Notes under the pieces: generated by a model
Told to the model about the DNA's origin: nothing
What the model saw: the letters and a program-made list of their open reading frames with translations, nothing else
Database searches by the model: none
Source of the DNA: Nicotiana tabacum
Taxonomy: Eukaryota > Streptophyta > Magnoliopsida > Solanales > Solanaceae
Direction of reading: 5' to 3'
NCBI RefSeq assembly: GCF_000715075.1
Contig: NC_134087.1
Location: 184,233,276-184,297,275 of the forward strand
Length of the DNA: 64,000 nucleotides
In this document: positions 32,380 through 43,819 of the stretch, one piece after another
Layout of the letters: every line of letters begins with the position of its first letter
How positions within the stretch are numbered: position 1 is the first letter of the stretch
Program-made: the position numbers and the translations under genes

Positions 32380-33130
32380 AGATATTCAATCTTCCTTTTA
32401 TTTATTGTCTCAATATGACAATCACTTTGACTTATACATTTGAAACTCAAAAAATTTCTTTTGAGACTTTACAATATCAATGTCATGAATAATTTTATTC
32501 ATCCCGGTAGTAACAAATTAGTTTTTTCGGAGCTCTTACCAACTTTTGTACTATAAGATCTTTTATCATACCATTCATAAGGTAAATGTCTCCTTTACGG
32601 AGAACACTTATATCGTAATAAATTGTCATGGTCAAAATTATCATAAGCAAAATTATTTCTTGCTTTAATTTTGCCTTTAATAACTTTTATAAGGCACGAC
32701 AAACTAATATTTGGCGTATCACATGTACGCGACCAATGACATATTCATGTAACCATATTGTAATATTCATTATCTTTATCTCTCTCAAACCTCCCTTAGA
32801 GGTGAGTTGTGGTATTTATCCAACCATGCATAAGAACATTCTTATGCATAATTTTTATCACATATATATTTCAACATTTACTTTCAAGAATGAGCCTGCA
32901 TTTACAATGCTTATCACACGTCACATTTTCAATGAATATACTATAATCATGTGAACGTGTCTCGTATTAACATACCACATTGATACATATTCCTTCACCT
33001 TTGAATGATCATTTTGAGAACCCTTATTGTTCTCCTTTTTACAATTACCATAATAATGACTGTTATTATTTAATCTTTGGCACGCCCACGTTCAATGGTC
33101 AACCACTTATTTTTATTTAGACTTATTATG
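32380..33130 (-). pseudogene. Ty1/copia gag zinc knuckle and protease region, decayed
   Basis: On the minus strand HWSRTCDTPN at 32710-32740 is the end of a CCHC zinc knuckle, and downstream pieces (NFLSF, then DCHIETINKRKIEYL at ~32400-32470) match the segment between protease and integrase of plant copia. Many stops. A second, weaker similarity to the zinc-knuckle segment is near 33070-33100, perhaps from local duplication. Confidence 0.55.
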
Positions 33131-33754
33131 CACCGTTATCACATTCACTTCAAGAATGGAGCAAATCAAGTGGGACAAACTTCATGCTTTTTCATGAAAA
33201 ATATATTATTTTTCTTTAGTTATCATTGTATCATCAATATGTTGCATTGAGACTCAAACCCAATGCCTTACCCATATAAAGTCATGTTAGGCCGTAATGA
33301 GTTGGGACTCAAACCCAACTCTTATCATCATAGTGCGATGGGACTTAAACCCATCGTCTTTACCTCAACAAATGGCATCATTATATCCAGTCATCATAAG
33401 ACTTTAAAATATTACCACGCCCAACAATTATAAGTGAAAAATCGTCTACTATCTGCATCACCTTATCACATATTTAATTTGATCCAAAAATTGAACTATT
33501 TTATCATAAGATATATAAAGTTAATTAACGGATAGCCATACAATCACATATCTCAATCGGGATATTAAAGCTCATCAAATATTATTGCTCCTCAAAATTA
33601 TTTCACTTTTGTTTTTATTATTATGGATATTTAGTATTGTTGGAGTAATTGTTCTTAAACATATTTTTTTTAGTAGTAATATTGGCGCGGCCCGATGACG
33701 GATTCTTTTGGATAGGAGTTCTTGAGGGACTGAGCTTATTGAAAACAACAAAAA
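33131..33754. other. Probable copia gag spacer and unassigned sequence
   Basis: AT-rich, with repeated phrases GGGACTCAAACCCAA (33246, 33305) and GGGACTTAAACCCATC (33340). No open frame of note and no second copia LTR found. Confidence 0.4.
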
Positions 33755-35138
33755 GATTTTTGTTTTTATTTTTGGTATTTTTAGGTGGTATAACAAATCC
33801 CGCTTGGTTTTTCTTTAAGCCACGATTCTTTTCCAAGGGTTTATTTTGAACCGGGCATATGTAGTTTTTCAGTGAGCATATGTAGTTTTTTTATTTATTC
33901 TTGTATATTAAATAAATGGATGCAAGCTATAGAAGAGAACTCATAGCGTTGACACACCTGAATACAATAGACCCTAGAGTGTAACGCTTAGTCTTAATTG
34001 TTGAATCTCACTGACAGTGCATTAATTTGTATGTTTGTACTGAATTGAATGCTCGTAATGGAGTGTCTTGATGAGCTGATCTGGAATGAGTCATATGCCA
34101 TGTGTAGTGAGTATTTGTGTAGTCCATGTATTGTACTTGTGTCTAGAACTTGCCCGGTATGTGAGTTGAAGCGAAATTTGAGGTGATGCTCAATTTAAAA
34201 AATGATGTTAGGCTTTCTTTGACCTTTTTGAGCTTAATTTCTTATTAAAAATAAAATTTGTCCCTAGTAAACCCTTTTGAGCCTTCAGACTTTTTGTTTG
34301 GCACCCGCATTACAAGCCTATACCCTTTTGTTCTTAATTGACATTGTTTTGATCCTTTTACCTCTTAAAGTACTTTAATTGTGAGAAAAGCGCTAAAAGA
34401 AGTAAGAAGGAAATAAGTGTGGGGTGGCTTTTGAGTGGAACCAATAAAAAGATGAAAGGTGAACTTATGTTGTAAACAAATACACCACTAGCAGAAATTG
34501 AGTGAAAAATTTGGAGCTAAGAATCTTGCTCTAGCTAGTGGGAATAAATTAATAGAGTGCTTAAAGAAAAAGTGTGTATATGTGGGATGACATTGTGTAT
34601 AAATGAGAAGTGGGTTAAAGAATTTATGCTGAAAAGTGTTTGTGTGATGTGTTAAAGTGCTTAGGGGTTGAGTCACTATTCCTAAATACATCCTACCCGT
34701 CCCTTAGCCCACATTACAACCATGAAAAAGTCCTAATTAATTTTGGATCGAGCTAGCCTACATTAGTAGAGATTTACGTTAAGGGCAAGCTTATGGTACC
34801 AATTGCATGCATGTGACCTCCTTTGTGAGATTGAGTGATTTCCTTGATATATGTGGGCATATGAATTGAATGTGATGGATTGAATTCAGTTTTTGTTGAT
34901 ATAATTATGAGGGCATATGATTCGTGACGGAAAAGCAAGTCTTGACTTCTATATAGAGTACTTTGAGGAAGTGTGAATATTGTATGGCACTTGAGAGTCA
35001 ACTTTGAGGCTAGGATTGTTCACTGCTAAGCGTAATACATGTACATTATTCTAGGTGTAAGGCGTTAAGGGAAAGGGTTGAGTAAAGAATTCTCTAGTTG
35101 ATTGCTCGAGGACTAGCAATGAATTAAGTGTGGGGTAT
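33755..35138 (+). other. 3' internal region of Athila-like element 2
   Basis: Shares phrases with 5880-7446 (for example CCACGATTCTTTTCCAAGGG at 33821, and GACTAGCAATG near 35111 against GACAAGCAAAG near 7430). Non-coding. It ends in the purine-rich GTGTGGGGTAT before the LTR. All coding parts of the element are absent to the left. Confidence 0.65.
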
Positions 35139-36544
35139 TGATAATAAGCGAAATCTAAGTGATTTAGCTATTGTTTATGCTTCTGCTTGATTATATTCCG
35201 ATGTCATAGTATGGTTAATTGATGGAAAAACAGGCTCTACTCAAAATATGTATACCTTGCAGGATGAGAAGCCTAAATGATGCTTTCAAGAGGAGATTGA
35301 AATGATTTATGAGCAAGAACAACCCCTAGGAGTCGAGTGTGTGCAAGGACGAGATGGAAAAATGGACAAAATTGAGCTACTGAAGCGCGCGAACTACTGC
35401 ACAAAGTTCCAAACTTCGCGCAATAGTTCGTGAATGTTTCTGCCTGGAAGCCAAGAGAAGCGCGCGAACTATCGCGCGAACTTTCAAACTTCGCACGATA
35501 GTTCATGCGGGTCCTATTCAGAGAGACTTTATTTAGGGGTAAAATCGGAATTCCTTCTTAATCCCACTCAACTTACATAAAGCAACAACTTACATAAATA
35601 AAGCTCCATTATTGAGGGAAAAAAATCAGATTTTGAGGGAGAAAAAGCCATAGAAGAAGGAGGAGCTTCATCTTGGAGCTAAGAAAGGAGAAGAAGAACA
35701 ACATCTTGGAGCAAGGATTCAAAGAGTTCTTCTAAACTTTCTTCTATTTGCTTGTTAATATTATGTTTAAAACTTTTATTGTTGATTTTTGTATGATTAT
35801 GAGTAGCTAAAAACTCTAGTATTCTTGGGTCATGGATGTTAGATAATTATGTTATTTGAAGCTTAGATTGAAGATCTTGAATCTATCGTTATGGGTTGTT
35901 TATTTGATTCTGCTTCTAATTATTTTACTGCGTAGCTAACAGTGAAATATTATTTACGAATCTTGAATTAAACTTGAAAAAGGAAATTCTTGGTTGCATA
36001 TAGAATCAAATAGAGCAAGATCCGGATCCTGGGCATCGGGTGAAAGATTCGCAATTAAGATAGAACTATACTTAATTGCCTTGCTTGGTTGAAAAATAGG
36101 AATTGTAAATGCATTCTTGCTAATATTAATACCATAGACATATAGGTATTAGTTTAACTTGAATAGATGCATAAGAACTCGAAAGATTCTTATGAATATT
36201 ATTAACCTTATAATCAATAACCCGAATAATTCAATAAATCCATCTTAAGCTAAAATAGTAGCATAATTTCTAGTAAGTCCATGACCCGGGAATATATTTA
36301 TCCAAATTGTTATAAAAATATTGTGAAATTGGTGTAGTAATTTTGTATTGAATTATTGTTTAATTACTAGGTAAATTGTAAATTGGTTCTTTATATATTT
36401 TGTGATAATTTAGCTTGAATTGATAATTGTTTGAGTCTACATCAGTCGATAAGTTGATCACAATTCCTCGTGGGAACGATACTCTACTTACTACTATATT
36501 ACTTGTCGATCGCGTGCACTTGTGTGAGTGTTTTGGTCGCAACA
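35139..36544 (+). mobile_element. 3' LTR of Athila-like element 2
   Basis: It begins TGATAATAAGCG after a polypurine tract and ends ...TTTGGTCGCAACA, about 1.4 kb. On its right is not host DNA but an 8-nt spacer and a tRNA-Asp complement (36553-36612). So the LTR has both the left neighbour of a 3' LTR and the right neighbour of a 5' LTR. The CpG word tract lies at 35384-35512. The LTR differs strongly from copy 1 (7459-9108), so the two are different subfamilies. Confidence 0.75.
35384..35512 (+). repeat. CpG-dense variable word tract in Athila LTR 2
   Basis: Four to five words of the type GCGCGCGAACTACTGC, TTCGCGCAATAGTTCG and GCGAACTATCGCGCGAAC alternate as inverted copies around AACTATCG/CGATAGTT cores. 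Shorter than the other tracts. A TATA-like TTTATTTA follows at about 35528. Confidence 0.7.
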
Positions 36545-36552
36545 AGTTTTTG

Positions 36553-36612
36553 TGGCGCCGTTGCTGGGGATCGAACCTGGGTCACCCACGTAACAGGCGG
36601 GAATACTCACCA
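36553..36612 (-). pseudogene. Reverse-transcribed 3' portion of tRNA-Asp(GUC), with CCA
   Basis: Read on the minus strand, these 60 nt match the last 60 nt of plant tRNA-Asp (about 55 of 60 by comparison with the remembered sequence), from the D-loop through a complete TPsiC arm (GGTTCGATCC) to the CCA tail. The CCA is not gene-encoded in plants, so the source was a mature tRNA. The anticodon position reads GTT, not GTC. Four of the five differences are C/T-type changes and three fall at CpG. Athila-like elements are primed by tRNA-Asp, but a normal primer-binding site is only ~18 nt. It follows the LTR end after an 8-nt spacer. Not a functional tRNA gene: the first ~15 nt are missing. Confidence 0.8.
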
Positions 36613-37010
36613 TTTTTCGGCATTTTAGGGCCATAATACAAGAATACAAGACAATTTTTAATTTTTCATGTGCTAATATCTATGCCATCTTCATGAATTC
36701 GTTCGACGGGCTCTAAATTGCCTACATTTTGTGGCCCATCAGAGACGATCTGATAAATAACTGTCATTGCTTCGTCATGAATGTTCCTCATTTTTTAGCG
36801 TTTAAGGACCATAAAACAAGAATTCAAGACAATTTTCATTTTTTCTTGTGCTAATCTTCATGAATTTGGGCGACGAGCTCTAAATCACATATATTTTGTG
36901 GACCCATCAGAAACGACATAATAAACAATAGTCATTGCTTCGTCATGACCATTCCTTACTTTTGCCATTTTGGGCCATAGAACATGAATTCAACACGATT
37001 TCAAATTACG
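36613..37010 (+). repeat. ~180 bp satellite-like block, second locus
   Basis: The same sequence as at 24770-25290, same orientation. Anchor GTGCTAAT at 36668 and 36847 (179 bp apart), with CATCTTCATGAATTC and GGCCCATCAGAGACGAT words. Two full units and parts. The left edge is exactly at the end of the tRNA-Asp copy. Confidence 0.8.
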
Positions 37011-37378
37011 ACAAATCGATCAAAATACACTATTAGGAGTCCTGGGGCGGAGTTATAGCTAAATATATGGGGCACATGAACCAATTGTCTTTTTGCCAAA
37101 TTATCTACTGGCGCCCATATACTCTAAAAAGGCTAAATACTGCACTTAGTTGAATGTTGAGATATTTAATAGGAATCAATTCTTACTTAATAATTTTTTT
37201 CTCCTTTCTAAGTGGTGCACACACATATTATAAGAATTCTAAATAAACCGGCCTTAGAAAGCGATAGGAAAGCGAAGCCCTTCCTTCAATATCTAACCAC
37301 CGTTTACCCCGATCACATATTAGCATGTTCATGCATGATGTATCATAATCAAAAGACAAAGTAAAGAAGACCTATGTA
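37011..37378. other. Unassigned AT-rich sequence
   Basis: No gene or recognisable repeat between the satellite block and the CACTA terminus. Confidence 0.4.
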
Positions 37379-37525
37379 CACTACAAAAAGTGGAGATATG
37401 ACGACATTTAATAAATGTCGTACTAAGCTGTTTAAATATCACAAATTCATTTACCGACATTTAATTTACATTTGCATCAAAGGTCGTTAATTTTAATGTC
37501 GGTAATTTTCCGACATTTAGGTAAA
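37379..37525 (+). mobile_element. CACTA (EnSpm) transposon terminus and subterminal repeats
   Basis: Starts CACTACAAAAAGTGG, the typical CACTA end, followed by palindromic subterminal words GACATTTAATAAATGTCG and CCGACATTTA. The 3 bp before it (GTA) would be its target duplication. It continues at 40155 after the solo LTR. No opposite CACTA end (TTTTTGTAGTG) was found in the window, so the right side is lost, decayed or beyond. Confidence 0.75.
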
Positions 37526-40154
37526 TATAACGATTTGACTGGTCGTTTTGCTTTCTAGAACTCTGTTTCCCTAAATAAGACTTCCCGTACATGCTTTTAC
37601 TATTTTATGACTTGTGGGATGGTTAGTTGGCTAAAAAGACTAAGTTTGACTTCAGTCAACATTTTTAGCAAACAACATTAGAATCAGGATTTGACGGTTC
37701 CAATAGGTTCGTATGATGATTTCGGACTTGGGCGTATGTTCGGATCGGGTTTTGAATAATCTGGTAGCATTTTGGTGCCTAATAGTGAAAATTGGTTCTT
37801 TGGAGGTTTTTAAAATTCTTTAAAGTTGGTTTGGAGTAGGTCTTTGTGATATCGAGGTCCAAATGGAATTCTGAGACTGGGATAGTTCCGTAATGTCATT
37901 TAAGAATTGCACGCAAAATTTGGTATCATTCCGAGTAGGCTAAACATGATTCGGTGCATTCGGAGCGATTTGGAAACTTGAAGTTCATAGTTTAATTAAA
38001 TTTGGTTTTGGGGGGTGGTTCTTCGTTTTGTTGTTGTTTTACACATTTTGAGAGTTCAAGCAGGTCCATATGATGATTACAGACTTGTTGGTGTCATTGG
38101 ACAGGGTCCCGAGGGGCTCTGGTGCGCTTCAAACCGCCCGAAGCTAAATCTGAGAAACTAGATTTTCCAGTTCTGGTTTCCTTCTTCGCGAATGCGGGAG
38201 AACTATCGCGTTCGCGAAGAAGGATTTCGGGTAGAGGGCAATTACCTTTCGCATTCGCGATAAGGCCCTCGCGTTCGTAAAGCCTTGTGAGCCTGGGCTT
38301 ACACGTTCACGAAGACCCACTCGTGTTCGCATAAGGGAAATTGGTTCGGGAAGGGCCAGACCACTTTTCTCTTCGCCTTAGCGTAAGAGTTATCGCGTTC
38401 GCAATGCCTAGGCATCTTAGGCCTTCGCGAACGCGAGGCTTATTCCACGTTTGCGTAGGAGAACATCATAACTAGGCAGAAGCTTGTTTTAAATACGGGA
38501 CTTAGATATTTTATCTCATTTTTCACACACTTAGGCGATTTTGGAGCTTCAAAAAGTGAGATTTCAACCTAACTATTGAGGGTAAGTAATTTCTACCTAA
38601 TGTGAGTTTAATATATAGATTATGGGTAGATTTTAACTTGTAAATTTGTGAAATTTATGGGTTAGATGGAAAACCTAGGTTTTTGATAAGAATGAGATTA
38701 GCCATGAAATTAGTTATGGAATTTAGTAAAAATCATATATTTGAGTTCATGAGGTTATGGGTAACAACTTTCTTCAAAAATTTCCGTGTAAATTTTAGAA
38801 ATCTTGCATTTCGGGTTGGGTAATTAATTTAATAGTTGGAATATGAATTTTTGAATGTGTATTGTTTAGTTTATACACTATTTAATTAGTTTTGGATTGT
38901 TCGGCACCGAATTGAGGGTTTGAGCACAAATCTCGGACCGAAAAGTAGGCTTTGAGAGAAGGTAAGTCTCCTTTCTAACCTTGTAAGAGAGAATTAACCC
39001 CATAGGTGAATTACAATTAATATGTGCTCCTATTTGTGGGGGCTACGTACGTACGAGGTCACGAGAGTCCATACGTAGCTACTAATTATGCTATTGTCTA
39101 GGTAGTCTAGGACCCATATCATGGTATACTCGAAATATTTGCACCCCTACTTGTTAATATAATTGCTTAAGTCATATTGGAAATTGCTAAAAGAATTGTA
39201 AAAGGTTAAATTCACTTGCTTGAAGTTGTGAATGGAACACTTGACTGTAAATGAGAAATTGTGTTTTCTTTAAAATATTTGCAATTTGTGGAGCTGGCCG
39301 AACGCCTCGGTAGAAGATAGATGCATCTATGGTTCGTGTCACTCGACCCTGGATAGTGCACAGTTTAAATATTATGTTGGATCGGGCTGTACGACCTCGA
39401 CATAATTTGCGCATGATAAATCTTTGGAATCCATTTATAATTGATATTGTTCATTTACTTGAGACATAAATTGTCAAATGATAGAAAGTAAACTTGATAT
39501 ATAATCTTAATGGAAAAAGTGCTTATTATTACTATTTTTTTGAGTCCTTGTTATATTTATGTAACCCATGCTTAGTTATTATTTTAATATCTTATTGTTA
39601 GCCCTTAGTAAGTGTCAAAGTCGACCCCTCGTCACTACTTCTTTGAGGTTAGACTAGATACTTACTATGTACATGTTGTTTATGTACTCACGCTACACTT
39701 CTGCACTTAAATGTGCAGGATCTGAGACAAGTGCATCTGGATATCAGTCTGGTGCGCATACTTGACCCCTGTGACAAGACTACACTATGAGCTGCCCTTC
39801 CGAGCCATTCAGCAGCAACCGAAGTCTCTCTTTTGTTTATTGTTCTGTCTATTTCCTTTCGGACAGTAGATTAGAAATCTTTTATATATTCTATTAGTAG
39901 CCTATACACTTGTGACACCAGGTCTTGGCACACACTAGTAGACTTGTGATTTTGGTTTATTTCTACGGTTATGACTGCATTTAGCTGCTTTCGTTTGATT
40001 ACTGTAAATCCGTTATATATTAAACCTTTTGATTTAAGGAAAGCTATTTACAAAAAAACTTATTAAAATGGGAAATCACTAGGTTGTTCACTATTGGTTG
40101 CCTAGCAATGATGTTGGGTGCCATTATGGCCTAAAATAGAACTGGATCGTGATA
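37526..40154 (+). mobile_element. Solo LTR, Tekay/Del-like (copy A), nested in CACTA
   Basis: About 2.6 kb, starting TATAACGATTTGACTGGTCG and ending ...GGATCGTGATA. Exact 5-bp flanks GTAAA (37521-37525 and 40155-40159) bracket it. The terminal TG and CA have both become TA. Joining the flanks restores the CACTA subterminal palindrome GACATTTAGGTAAATGTCG. The CpG word tract is at 38184-38460, TTTAAATA at 38488-38495. No internal retrotransposon sequence remains. Confidence 0.8.
38184..38460 (+). repeat. CpG-dense variable word tract in LTR copy A
   Basis: Words include CTTCGCGAATGCGG, ATCGCGTTCGCGAAG, TTCGCATTCGCGA, CTCGCGTTCGTAA, TTCGCGAACGCGAGG. The core here is GTTC/GAAC/ATTC between CGC arms. 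Followed by CTAGGCAGAAG and a TTTAAATA box. Confidence 0.75.
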
Positions 40155-40600
40155 GTAAATGTCGGAAATAAATTAGGACACTTATTTTATGACATTTAGG
40201 TAAAAATCGGTAAAATATTTACGACACTTACTTTATGACATCTAAGTAAATGTCAATAAGAAATTTATGACATTTAACAATATTTAGGTAAATATCTGTA
40301 AGAATGTTACGACATTTAGTTTACAACATCTAGGAAACGTTACTTAAAATTTTTGACATTTAGATTAATGTTACTAAACAAATACGACATTTATGCATGA
40401 TCTTCACAAAATGCCCTATTGAAATTTTTGACATTTTGGTAAATGTCAATAAGAAAATTCGCAACATATACAAAATGTCGTTTCCACTTTACGTAAATGT
40501 CATTAAAAATAGTGGCATCTTTTACAACATAGCAAAATGTCGCATTAATTGTTTGACATTTAAATTAATGTCGGTATCATACTTTTTAGAATGTAAATAA
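40155..40600 (+). mobile_element. CACTA subterminal repeat region, continued
   Basis: Dense copies of GACATTTA, TAAATGTC and ATGTCGT in both orientations, at 15-40 bp spacing, as in CACTA subterminal regions where the transposase accessory protein binds. The region fades out near 40600. Confidence 0.75.
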
Positions 40601-40864
40601 TAATGTTCTGTTTAGTTTCATGATGAACACATTTACATTCACAAATGTCAATTTTTATAACAAATATGAAATAAATGTAAAGCAAACATCTTTTAATACT
40701 CTAACCGAAGAACAAAGTAGCAATATAAAATGTACTTAGTACAAGATAGATGATGTCAAATCAAATGATTTGTTCTCACGTAAAACTCAAATCTAACTAA
40801 ATCATAAAAGATAGCAATTTCAACGTGTAAGTACATTAAGATCACTCCTAGTTAGAATTAATTT
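40601..40864. other. CACTA interior or flank, unassigned
   Basis: AT-rich, no ORF. It continues at 43820 once the solo LTR at 40870-43814 is taken out. Confidence 0.35.
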
Positions 40865-41566
40865 CCTTATGTGATGACCCGACCAGTTGTCTCATGACTT
40901 ACCGCTCCGTTTTTCCCATTTCTGATTTTTATGCTTGGTTTACCCGTATTATGTGGTATCGGGTTGGTCGGATCAAATCCAGAATGATTTTGGTAAGGTT
41001 TGAGACACTTAGTCTCTTTTGAGAAAACTTGAGTTGGAAAAGTCAACTGGATGTTGGCTTATATGTTAGAGAATTCGGATGTGAGTTCCGATGGTTCGAT
41101 TAGCTTCGGGAGGTGATTTATGACCTAGGTGCGTGATCGGAATGAGTTTTGGAGGTTCGTAGTGGATTTAGGCTTGAATTGGCGAAGTTGATATTTTGGC
41201 GATTTCCGGTTGGTAGGCGAGATTTTGATATAGGGGTCAAAATGGAATTTCGAGAGTTGCAATAGTTTCGTTGTGTCATTTGGGATGTGTGTGCAAAATT
41301 TCAGGTCATTCGGCCGTGGTTTGGTTGGGTTTTTGATCAAAAGTGAAATTTGAAAGATTCTAGAAAATTTGGGCTTGAATCCGATGTGTTTTGGTTGATT
41401 TGATGTTGTTTGAGGTGTTTTAAAGATTGGTAAAAGTTTGAATAAGGTATTAGGATATGTTTGTACTTTTGGTTGAGGTCCCGGGGGCCTCAGGGTGATT
41501 TCGTATGGTTGACGGGGAGTTTGAAACCTTGTTGTAGCTGCTGAACTTTACGGCTTTTGGTATTTT

Positions 41567-41890
41567 CGCACCTGCGGATTGGGGAGCGCAGGTGCGACGC
41601 CGCACATGCGGGAGATAGGCTGCAGAAGTGAAAAAGGGGCTTGAGGAGCAGGAATCGCAAAAGCGGCTAATGCGACCGCATCTACGAAGTCGCAAATGCG
41701 GATAAGGGATCGCAAAAGCGGGAATGCCTGGAAAGGCATCGACCGCAGATGTGGTGGATGGACCGCACCTGCGAAGGCGCAGATGCAGAAGATTGATCGT
41801 AGAAGCGGTTTGGTTCATTAAGTGATTTTCATAGAAGCGGGACAAGAACCGCATATGAGGTACCGCATAAGCGGTAATTTGGCCGTAGAT
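41567..41890 (+). repeat. CpG-dense variable word tract in LTR copy B
   Basis: Words are TCGCACCTGCGG, GCGCAGGTGCG, CCGCACATGCGGG, TCGCAAATGCGG, TCGCAAAAGCGG, ACCGCATCTACG and CCGCATAAGCGG: CGC-A-NN-T/A-GCG, about one per 20 bp. It ends some 20 bp upstream of CTGGGCAG and the TATA box. Confidence 0.8.
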
Positions 41891-41912
41891 GCAAAAATGA
41901 CTGGGCAGAAAG

Positions 41913-41919
41913 TATAAAT
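41913..41919 (+). promoter_or_regulatory. TATA box of LTR copy B
   Basis: TATAAAT within AGAAAGTATAAATTGTGG, just after CTGGGCAG and the word tract. The same order is present at 49091-49110 in copy E (CCTGGGCAGATTATAAATAC). Confidence 0.6.
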
Positions 41920-43819
41920 TGTGGCCTTCACGAATTTTGAGCTAATTTCACCATTTTTATCTCGGCTTGGGAGCTTTTTGGACGATTTGAAAGGGGGATT
42001 TCAGGGGAACTTCATTGAGGTAAGAAATTTGGACTTAAAACTCGTTCCTATGCTATTATTTCATGGATTAGAGCTAGAAATCATGGAAATTAAGGGTGAA
42101 AATTGGGGAAACTAGGGCTTGAAAACTTAGGCCTTTAATTGAGGATTTGGTGGACCCTTTGAGGTCGGATTTCTGAACTTTTGATATGTATAAACTCGTG
42201 GGGAGATAAGGAATCTATTGATGTAAAAATTATTGAATTTCGAGACGTGGGCGCGGGGTCGGGTTTTGGTAATTTTGGGATTTGTGTCCTTTATTAATCG
42301 TTTTCGCTTGGGCTTCGTTCTCTTACCATATTTTGACGTCCTCATTCTGCTTTGGATATATTCGACATGAGTGGAGGCCGATTCGAGGGGCAAAGGTATC
42401 GCGAGCTAGAGATTTGACCGGTTCGAGGTGAGTAATGATTGTAAATGATGTTCTAAGGGTTTGAAACCCCGGATTTGCACATCGTAGTGCTATATTGAGG
42501 TGAGACACACACTTGATGACGAGCGTGGGGTTGTGTACTATTGGGGATTTTGACTTGGTCCGTCCCGATTGATGATTTTATCTCGTTTTTGACTGAAATC
42601 TATTTGTTATTATCATTATTTGGGCTGAATGCCATATTTGGGCCTTGTGCCAACTATTTGAACCCTTCGGAGATTTTTACTGGTATTTCCTCACTGTTTT
42701 AACTTTGTACTTGAACTCAGTCATGTTATATTTCACTGCTTTTCGTATTCAACCATGTTTACTCTGTTTTAAGACTTAAATGATATTTTAAACGATGTTT
42801 GGACTGAGAAACACTGTTTTACTATTGCCCGAGGGGTTTGTGAGGATTTTTGACTAAATGAGGCCGAGGGCCTATGTTTTGAGGAAACACTGATACTGAT
42901 TTGAGGCCGAGGACCTAAGATAGGTACGTCACGAGGTGGCTTGATTGATATGAGGCCGAGTGCCTAGTTTTGATGCTACGAGATGGCTTGTTATTGCGCT
43001 TGGGCCGTAAGGGCCCCCTCCAGGAGTCTGCACACCCCTAGTGAGTGTGGGTACCCATTATGATGTGAGATTGAGCCCGGGGGGCTGTTATTGTTCTATG
43101 TGATTACCCGAGAGGCTGGTGCTGTTCTACGATATTGCCCGAGGGGCGGATTTGTTGATACTGTGCCCAAGGGGCGAGACTTGATGTGTTTGCTTTTCAT
43201 AATTGACTGTCAATTACCTGCTTAATTATTGAAAAAGGCTTTTCATGAAACTACATTTGAGTTAAAGGATTTTACCTATCTTTCACTGATTTACTGATTT
43301 TAAATGGTTTTACTGCTTCATTATAGAATGCTTTGTGCCTTACGTGATTTCTTGCTTTCAATCTTTATTTACATTTGTTACTCATTGAGTTAGAGTACTC
43401 ACTTTACTCCCTACACCCCTGTGTGCAGATTCAGGGGTTGCTGATCCTGCCTGTACGAGTTGAGAGCTCCCGGCAGATATTGGAGTCCATGAGGTAGCTG
43501 CTTGACGTCCGTAGTCCCGTGTTTCTCCTCATTAACCGTTTCTATCTCTTTTCAGATATTTATACTAGCTTATAGACTTAGCAAACTTGTATTATGACTT
43601 ATAGATGCTCATGACTAGTGATACCCTGGTTAAGGCTGTGTTTGGTTGTTCTTCTGCGTATTTATGATATTATCTGCTACTTTGAACTATTTTTATCATG
43701 TTTCGACTGTTTGTCAAATGATTAATCATTAATAATTGGAAAATGGGAAGTGTCGGCTGGCCTTGTCTTTACGAGAGGCGCCATCACGACCGGGTCCGGG
43801 TTAGAGTCGTGACACCTTA

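Larger units (their letters stand above)
40870..43814 (+). mobile_element. Solo LTR, Tekay/Del-like (copy B)
   Basis: 2.95 kb, starting TGTGATGACCCGACCAG and ending ...TTAGAGTCGTGACA. Exact 5-bp flanks CCTTA (40865-40869 and 43815-43819). The CpG word tract is at 41567-41890, with CTGGGCAG at 41901 and TATAAAT at 41913-41919. R/U5 holds repeated GAGGCCGAGGGCCT-type and CCCGAGGGG phrases (42840-43180), shared in part with copy E. No pol sequence. Confidence 0.88.

Noticed and set aside
31500..33560. Organelle DNA insertion
   Set aside because: The AT-rich text first looked organellar, but integrase, zinc-knuckle and RT pieces in copia order on the minus strand explain it.
36553..36612. A functional minus-strand tRNA-Asp gene
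   Set aside because: The first ~15 nt, including the acceptor 5' strand and part of the D arm, are missing; the CCA end is encoded; and the anticodon is changed.
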